NCBI GenBank assembly: GCA_038503065.1
Contig: JBCAMK010000007.1
Location: forward strand, 496,001 to 560,000
Source: Paragyromitra xinjiangensis
Lineage: Eukaryota; Ascomycota; Pezizomycetes; Pezizales; Discinaceae
DNA length: 64,000 nt
Reading direction: 5' to 3'
Every line of letters begins with the position of its first letter. Within the stretch, counting starts at the first letter, position 1. The translations under genes and the position numbers were made by a program. Positions 57,363 through 64,000 of the stretch are shown piece by piece. The notes beneath the pieces are model-generated. The model worked only from the letters and a program-made list of their open reading frames with translations, did not search any database and was not told the origin of the DNA.

Positions 57363-60300
57363 AGCTTGGGGTTAAAGATGTTTTAAGGGATGTTCCTACC
57401 GTGCTGGGAAGGACCTAGGCTGATAGTAATTATACTCTTGGCTCATGTGGTATCACTCGTGTTTGAGCGTAGGTTAATTGGACTCTGCCTTTTCTGTTGG
57501 GCGTGTAGTGAGCCACCGGGATTATAGCTCTATTACTCAAGAGAGGGCCTAGCAATGACAGGCTGATTACATCCCCAGTAGTTCATCTTTTTTCTGAGGC
57601 TACGTTAACGTCCCATTCGCTACATTCACGTATCTGTGGACACCCCATCTTCCTTAAGTTGTGGTGCGGTCATGCCTATCCCTTGTGCTGGTGGTAAGAG
57701 GCTGCCAAATATGTCAACCTCGATCAGGTAGGAAATAGATGATCTTACTGTACTGTATTGAGAAGGGTCCTAGCCAGATATGGGGTTTCGTGTGCCGAAA
57801 TGAGACTTTGCACTCAGCCACCAAACTCGCTGGCAGCTTCACCAGCTTGAGAGATATCGGCGGGTCTCTCGGTAGCCTCTCCTTATCACCTAAACAGTTA
57901 GGGGTACTAAACAACCAGAGAAATTAGAATATGTAATCTAAATACCCAAAGCAGTTTATGCTTGGTGCCTAACGATATTGGTTGGTTAGTTGTAGCTATA
58001 GCTAATATATGGGATTGTTAATTTATTGAATAAACTTTATAAGCCTATCCAATATCAATACCCTTCGAAGGCCAATAAATGGCCGGTAAAGGACCCAACA
58101 GGGGTGGGTAGTACCCTTAGGAAGAGTAACTTCCTTACTACTTTCAAAGAGGAACCAGATGTTGGAGTAGAGATGGTGGAGAAAAGTACCAGCCTAGGTG
58201 CTAAATAAATAGATACATTCCAACAATGAGCCCTAGAAACGCCACAGAAACACTAAGGCTATAGCTGAAAGGATGGCAGTCGTAAGAGTCCACGCGTTCT
58301 AGCACAAATATCGAACCACTTCTATCTTACAGCGCATGTCCCATTTATATCCATACTCCTCATCCTTACTCATACGTATTATATATACGGCCGTCATCCA
58401 TGCATATAAGTACTACCTAGCTAGCCCTTAAGTTGCCTTACTATCGATGAGGCGTCTGAACCCATCCCCAATGTCTTAGCATGGTGATAGATAAGTGTAC
58501 AGCTCTGTTTTCCCTGCCACCCTTCTTCACTACGACTCATTGCCATCATGCGCCTACACGCAAACAAATAATTCGAGGTGTTCCACTTGGGAAACACGGT
58601 ACCAAGCTCGGGTCATACGAAATCACTCACTAACTAAAAAAACCTCAGGTCTGAGCAGTCGTACCAGATTCCGCAAATAAAAACTCCCCAACGAGCCAGA
58701 CCAGGCCGAGCTAATATAACTGTGCGACTTGGGTTCAGCTCCCACGATACTTTGTAATTGAGCCCTTGACATCGAAAAGTTTCATTGCGGCGTAATAACA
58801 GCACAAGTCGCTCGCTCCAGACCCCACAGAATTAAACCATTCGCACGATCCTCCTACCACACACACATGGTAAAATGTGGTCTGATTATTTGATTATTTG
58901 ATTATCTAGTCTGGGTCAAGGTTTTGTATTGCTGTCTCATTTCTAAATTCTGTCCTCTCAGGCGCCCAGGAAAGATCTGATCATTGCACGGTCCTTCTGT
59001 TAGCTTCTAAGACACATTCGAGTGAGAAATGATCGTTACATTTACGGTGACGTTTGAGATGTCGCAACGCATCCGAGATTCCCAGCATATCCGAGAGCCG
59101 CTTGAGCTCACATGGGAATGAAACTCGAACCGGGTGCTGACTCGCAGATGCTTGATTGTGTTTTGATTGGCTAATACAAAACACTTTTGTTGTGTAGCTA
59201 TAGACTTGTTTTGTGCGCTAAGGAGAGGTATCTAGTTTTAGTTTCAACTATGCAAAAGGGGTGTCCGGGGAGTGATTCCACGACTTCTACGCTTGAGTTA
59301 TCCCCGGTATTTTCATCAGGATGATGTTATTGCAAGTCCCCTCAAACAACGCCACTTATGTCCCTGAATCATATCATGCAGGTACTATTTCATGATCTAA
59401 AAGCAACAACCTAGATCTTTCTGAGATTTTAAATCGGCCTTGCCAGCAGGACGCTGTACATTCCCAGATCGTTAAACAGCTATTATAACTGGACTGGACT
59501 TTGATATATCCTATATATAGACCTAAGTTAATTTCGGTGTTCGCGCCAGGCCCAAAGTACTGGGACAGCGAGTACACCTGAGAACCTCATCTCCCCCTGT
59601 TCATCCCAATACTACAACACTGTCCCGAGAACTTATTGATGTAGAAAAACCCCGGGGCACTGGTACCGTTCGAAAAATCTGGTAACACGGAGAATCCCGG
59701 TCTCCCGTATGAAGAAAAGCAAAGAGCACACATACATTCACTCATTCGGAGCTGAACTGACTGCCTGGTCCCCGGCGAAATATCCGTAATCGGTCCTAAG
59801 GCGCAAATGCTTTTCTGCACATACGGATGCCTGTGATTTATCACATTTGAGGAAATAGGGTTCCCCTGTCAGATTTGTCTCCTAGCCACCATCGTCGGCC
59901 AGGTCCGGAAACCTGCCAAGGTAAGGCGAGCAAGCCTGCAGCTATGTAATGTATAGAGATCGAATATGTACGCCCCAGAAAAAACATCCAGAATATCAGC
60001 AATTGGATAATCACGTTTGCCCCGGTTTGGCGAGGAAGCCTTATTTTTCCTTCTATCGACCGGGGGATTCGTGTCCGCGCCATAAGACAGCACTAAAGGA
60101 GTAAGGCTGAATCAGCGAAAAAAATCCCCTTGCATGGGTGACCTTTGAGACTAAGGAGATGTTCCTGCATGGAAACTTCATAGATGCGCCAGCAAAGGTT
60201 CTTGAATCACGTGCATCCAAAGGCAAACAAACCGGTGAAAAACGGGTAGCCGCCTTCTAGCTGAGGGTTTTATTCTAACGATTATGAAAAAGTATGTCCT

Positions 60301-60624
60301 GACAAATCTTCAATTATTGCGTTCAAAAGGTTGCATCGAGGGATTAGGGAAAAAATATATCGCAGTCATAAATCGTAAGTTCACTAAGGATACTACTGCT
60401 AGAGCAAATAGGATACAAATTAAAAAAGAACCTCTTCCCAGATCTATCCATTCCGAATAATTTATGCACCAACCTGTAATTTCCCAAGATTCCCTCCCGA
60501 TACGCCTTATTCCATGAAAAAAAATCTAAGAAAAATAAATAAAAGACCTCCCTTTGAAATTCCCTAGAAAAAAGATAATAAAAAGGTCACAAAAAAAGCG
60601 GTTCGAGAAAGTATCAGACCCGCT
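57363..60624. other. Gene-poor region
   Basis: About 3.3 kb, AT-rich, with small scattered frames lacking domains. Contains a tandem of GATTATTT units at 58884-58905. Nothing else recognised. Confidence 0.4.
58884..58905. repeat. Microsatellite-like GATTATTT repeat
   Basis: Two complete and one partial copy of an 8-base unit in direct tandem. Confidence 0.85.
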
Positions 60625-60882
60625 TTATCTACCCCACTCCATTTCATCATCTTCGCAAACAAACTCTTGTGTCTCGATGATACAGCAGCTTCTGGACCAC
60701 TTTGGTCCGACCTGCGGAATCATCGGACCACTGAAAGGCCCTAATGGGACAGACATTATCTTCTCGTCGCATCCGTTGCATTTGACATGTTGACATTCGC
60801 TCCACGTGCAAATGTTTGTTTCCCCTTGCTTCACTGTCATCGGGCCGTTGTCACACTTGCAACATCGCCAACGTGCAGGCAT
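60625..60882 (-). CDS. Small Cys-rich zinc-binding-like protein
   Basis: Single frame of 85 codons with ATG at 60882. The N-terminal half has cysteines in the order CCKC, CTWSEC, CNGC with a His in CQHVKC, a likely zinc ribbon or knuckle; a CC pair and a further Cys follow. The C-terminus is acidic (CEDDEMEWGR). Very short fungal proteins with this C-rich layout are common and functionally unknown. No signal peptide or TM helix. The clean ATG and dense Cys/His pattern support it as a real gene, but it stands alone in a gene-poor region. Confidence 0.55.
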   Translation of the reverse strand: MPARWRCCKCDNGPMTVKQGETNICTWSECQHVKCNGCDEKIMSVPLGPFSGPMIPQVGPKWSRSCCIIETQEFVCEDDEMEWGR

Positions 60883-63800
60883 CGTGTATTGATGGGTTTC
60901 AGGGTGAAACCTATGAGTAGGAATACGGTAGGTTTTCGTTTGGGAGATAGAGCTTTGAGCAGGATGAGGTGGTGACTATTGATGGTAGCAAAGATCAGTT
61001 TCGACCTCAAAGTATCATGGGCGTGAAGCACTGGGAGTAGCAAGTTGCGAAATCACCCAGAGAAGAAACTCACGTCGTGCTTTATGAGGAATTTGTTTGT
61101 ATCAGGAACCTAAGACTCAATTCAGCAACCTCCTCTTCGTTATCGATCGTTTATGGAATGGGGGAGTAAGTACAGGAGACAATTAAGTAGAATTTGGTTC
61201 CGCAGAGACTCAACACGGCAGTCAGTATCGTAAAATGAAGCAAGGACGCAAGTATACGAAGGCTGCTGGTATAAATTAGGTTGAGGGAGAGGAGGATAAG
61301 TGGGAGGTACCCTTCATTTATATTGGTAAATTTTTGGCCAAAGACTGATTGTTGGAGTAGGTGAAACAGGCTTATTCTCTCCTGTTAAGGCCGCAAGGCG
61401 GAGTTCTCATGTCCGCGCACTCATGGTTGCTTGTTTGACCCCGCGACCCCTCCCCAAGCCAAAGATTTACTTACATACGGTCAGTTAACCCGGAGAAAAC
61501 ATACGAGAGGCCGGACCCTTCCCACTAGAGTTTAGTGGATGGCCACACACACAAACACAAGGCAGTTGGGACAATTTTACGACCAACGCGCTCTCGCCGT
61601 ATAACAGAGCAGACCGGTAACGCAATTAGTTTTGAATCGGTACCGTTTCCGATTCACTTCGATGTTGGGTACCTTTGACATTCCCGGGCTGAGATGAAGC
61701 CGATGACCTGGCCGGATATGACGAAGCCTCGCATGGGCTTGAAATAGGTAAGGGGAGCGATAGGAAATCGGGAAATTCAAGTGGTGGAGTTAAAAATACG
61801 ACATCTGGGGAGCGAGTGGGGGGTGAAGGTAGACTACTGGCACAGCGCGGACCACTGGATTGGAGAAGTTACTCAACCAGGCTTCCCTGCAAATAGCATT
61901 TAACTTCAAACACAGCCAAATGAGGCATAGTGACCCCAGTCCATTCGTATGACCGGACCGAGGATTGATTTCATGTCGCCTTTTGCTCTTTAGTTTTGTA
62001 GGAAGATTATGTTTGGCGTGAAGACGAAGATGCAGTTCATTTTGAAATCGATATTTCACGGAGATTTGGACGATTCGAGGGGCAACACGAATCTAGAGCG
62101 AACGCTTCGGGTGGGATCTTTACCCTCACCCAGGGTTATGTTGCTCGCTTCCCGAATATGTTGCTTCATTCCGAAGTTTCTAACTTGTTATAATTTCGCC
62201 TAATAGATGGACTACCCATGCACACACATTTAAGTGTTTGTTGTTCGGAGGAAAAAAAATGTGGTGGTTTTTTCGAGCAAAGCGCGACAGAAATGTTTTT
62301 TTTTAACTTTTATGCGTGATGATATAGTAGCCCCTCATGTGACCTAAAATTCCCCGCGGGATTGGGTCGCAATCTTCAAATTCCTAGATGATCGAACAGA
62401 ATCTTTTTCCCTGCGTGGACCACACTTCACGGTGATTGGGTGAGTAAGAGATGAGAGATAGTCCTGATGTACCGGTCGGTTATCTATTGTCAAAAGAACA
62501 TACGACCTTTGTTTGTATGCTGAAACGTGCAAGTCCAACCGCTTCCCGCCCATCGTTCTGGTTGTGAAAAATTCTCTAATTTACCATGTAGCGCTCGTAT
62601 ATAGATGTGCTACTGCGCAGTACGCATCGTTCTAATTCTTATTATACTTAGCTTTCGTCTGGTCTTTTGCGCCGAGAAGGGTAGCAAAAAAAAAAATCAC
62701 GAACAGCCCCTGCCTTCAATTTAGAAGAAGGCCCACGCGTGCAGAACGGGAGATCGGCGGGTAAATCGGGTAATCGGGGCTCCAATGAAAAATTGATAAT
62801 TGTTTTCGTTTCGGAAGTGCCTGCTCACCCAGACCCATCAGCTAAGGAAATACGGCAGCATTTATGCGAGTATATAAGGTCCCTAGTCCTATGCCCTTTA
62901 CGTATTTGACGGGTTTTCGTGTCCTGATTATCACTAATATTTCTTTGCAGCCCTAGGTATAACTACAAGATTGCTTTTGACCATGAGCAATAAGGCTTCT
63001 GGACTTGTAAGCCCTACCCCAGGATCATAGATCTGCAAGATATGGGATTGTGGGTCCAAAGAAGGCTTTCATTAAGATAGCTATGAGAAGGATTTGCTGA
63101 TTTACTAGGTTAACTCCTGGCAAATATACTAATTTGTCATGCCTCGAACCCGAGGTAATTCGGACCACTGAACGTGACTTAAAGGGCCTTATCCGATAAA
63201 ACAAGGGTTTAGGTAACCTTCGGAGCACCCGAAAATCAGATTAATCTTGCTGTAGCCTGCCGTTACAAAGGTACGGATACATTATTATACATATACTAAA
63301 ATCTGCAGTTATCTTATACAATTTATACTTCTAACCTGCGGTTCCGAGTTTCAATGCCAGCACGTGTAGCTAGGTGCGCCCTACACTTTGCGGGGATACG
63401 GAACCTGAGTCTTGTATGCGAGTAGATACATGTATGTTGATCAACGTTCCACTATGCGATGTTATATGAATAAGAGCTTGATGCCTTGCCAGATCTACGA
63501 AAATCACATCTTTTTCAAACCCCACCTAAAGGTAAGCACGTCTAGGGCGGTGGACTCGGTCAGGTGGGCTTTGTATTGATGTCGACGATGATCAGGCGTG
63601 ATCTTCATCCATGAAACTGCAATATATCTGTAAGGTATCTCTGGTGGGAATTCCTTAACCTGGCTTTAAGATAATCTTAGACACTAAAGAATCCAAGACA
63701 CATCCCTCGCGAGATGATGAAACCCTCCAAAACCCACTGAAGCGGTCATAATATTAGTTTTAGACCTGCGGGAAAGCGCGGCATATCGTAAATCCATAAC

Positions 63801-64000
63801 GAATACGTCCGTATTAATTGCTCGAGGGAGAATACGCACTGACTAGTATATGCACAACGTTTTTAGGAGCATGACTGGTTGTTTTTTTTCTTTTGTCCTG
63901 CTTCTTTATTTTCTCAGGACGGGTGGCTAATACGCGTACCGGGTGGACCATCATTCTCCATATGCATGTCCGATATGGGCTTTCTCAATTCGATTGAGAT
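60883..64000. other. Right flank, no gene recognised
   Basis: About 3.1 kb with only short frames on both strands and no domain, tRNA or repeat array that I could recognise. Confidence 0.4.

Overview
The window is nuclear DNA from a filamentous ascomycete (Pezizomycotina). The evidence is short introns (about 45-90 nt) with GT-AG ends and CTAAC/CTGAC-type branch points, a SEY1 gene, a fungal STN1-like telomere gene, fungal LCCL, MARVEL and rhodopsin-domain membrane proteins, secreted pectinases, and intron-bearing nuclear tRNA genes. The class cannot be fixed from the sequence alone. Most genes are spliced; I rebuilt exon chains by checking phase across every junction, so each multi-exon entry is one gene and its exons are listed in the evidence.

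Layout. 1-7.9 kb: a two-exon gene of unknown function, tRNA-Thr(AGT), a weak partial gene, tRNA-Phe(GAA) with an intron, and a small zinc-motif gene. 8-11 kb: SEY1, the ER-fusion dynamin-like GTPase. 12-15.2 kb: a pectate lyase (PL1) and an endopolygalacturonase (GH28) facing each other. 17.5-19.3 kb: an RBR-type ubiquitin ligase with N-terminal WW domains and an apparent extra copy of RING1. 21-30 kb: membrane and redox genes (MARVEL-like four-TM protein, LCCL multi-TM protein, flavin monooxygenase, Pth11/rhodopsin-domain protein). 30-34.8 kb: gene-poor, with a perfect 24-bp palindrome, interlocking hairpins, a foldback element and a possible exon relic. 34.9-41.3 kb: a three-exon hotdog thioesterase, a GNAT-like protein, an MFS transporter and a patatin-like protein lacking the usual nucleophile serine. 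41.3-44.7 kb: gene-poor. 44.7-53.5 kb: GH105 hydrolase, a CFEM-like membrane protein, an NTF2-like protein, a GPI-type Cys-rich protein, and an STN1-like OB-fold protein with a long tail of repeated YRGRRR boxes. 54.1 kb: an odd tRNA-like Pol III unit. 56.4-57.4 kb: an alpha/beta hydrolase. 60.6 kb: a tiny zinc protein. The rest is gene-poor.

Functional themes: pectin breakdown (PL1, GH28, GH105, perhaps served by the MFS transporter), surface and membrane proteins, and two housekeeping functions (ER shape, telomere capping). The most striking unexplained pattern is compositional: in many genes synonymous sites are C-rich at the 5' side and switch to G/T-rich towards the 3' side, apparently restarting after introns. 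No viral, toxin, CRISPR or intact transposon gene was recognised.
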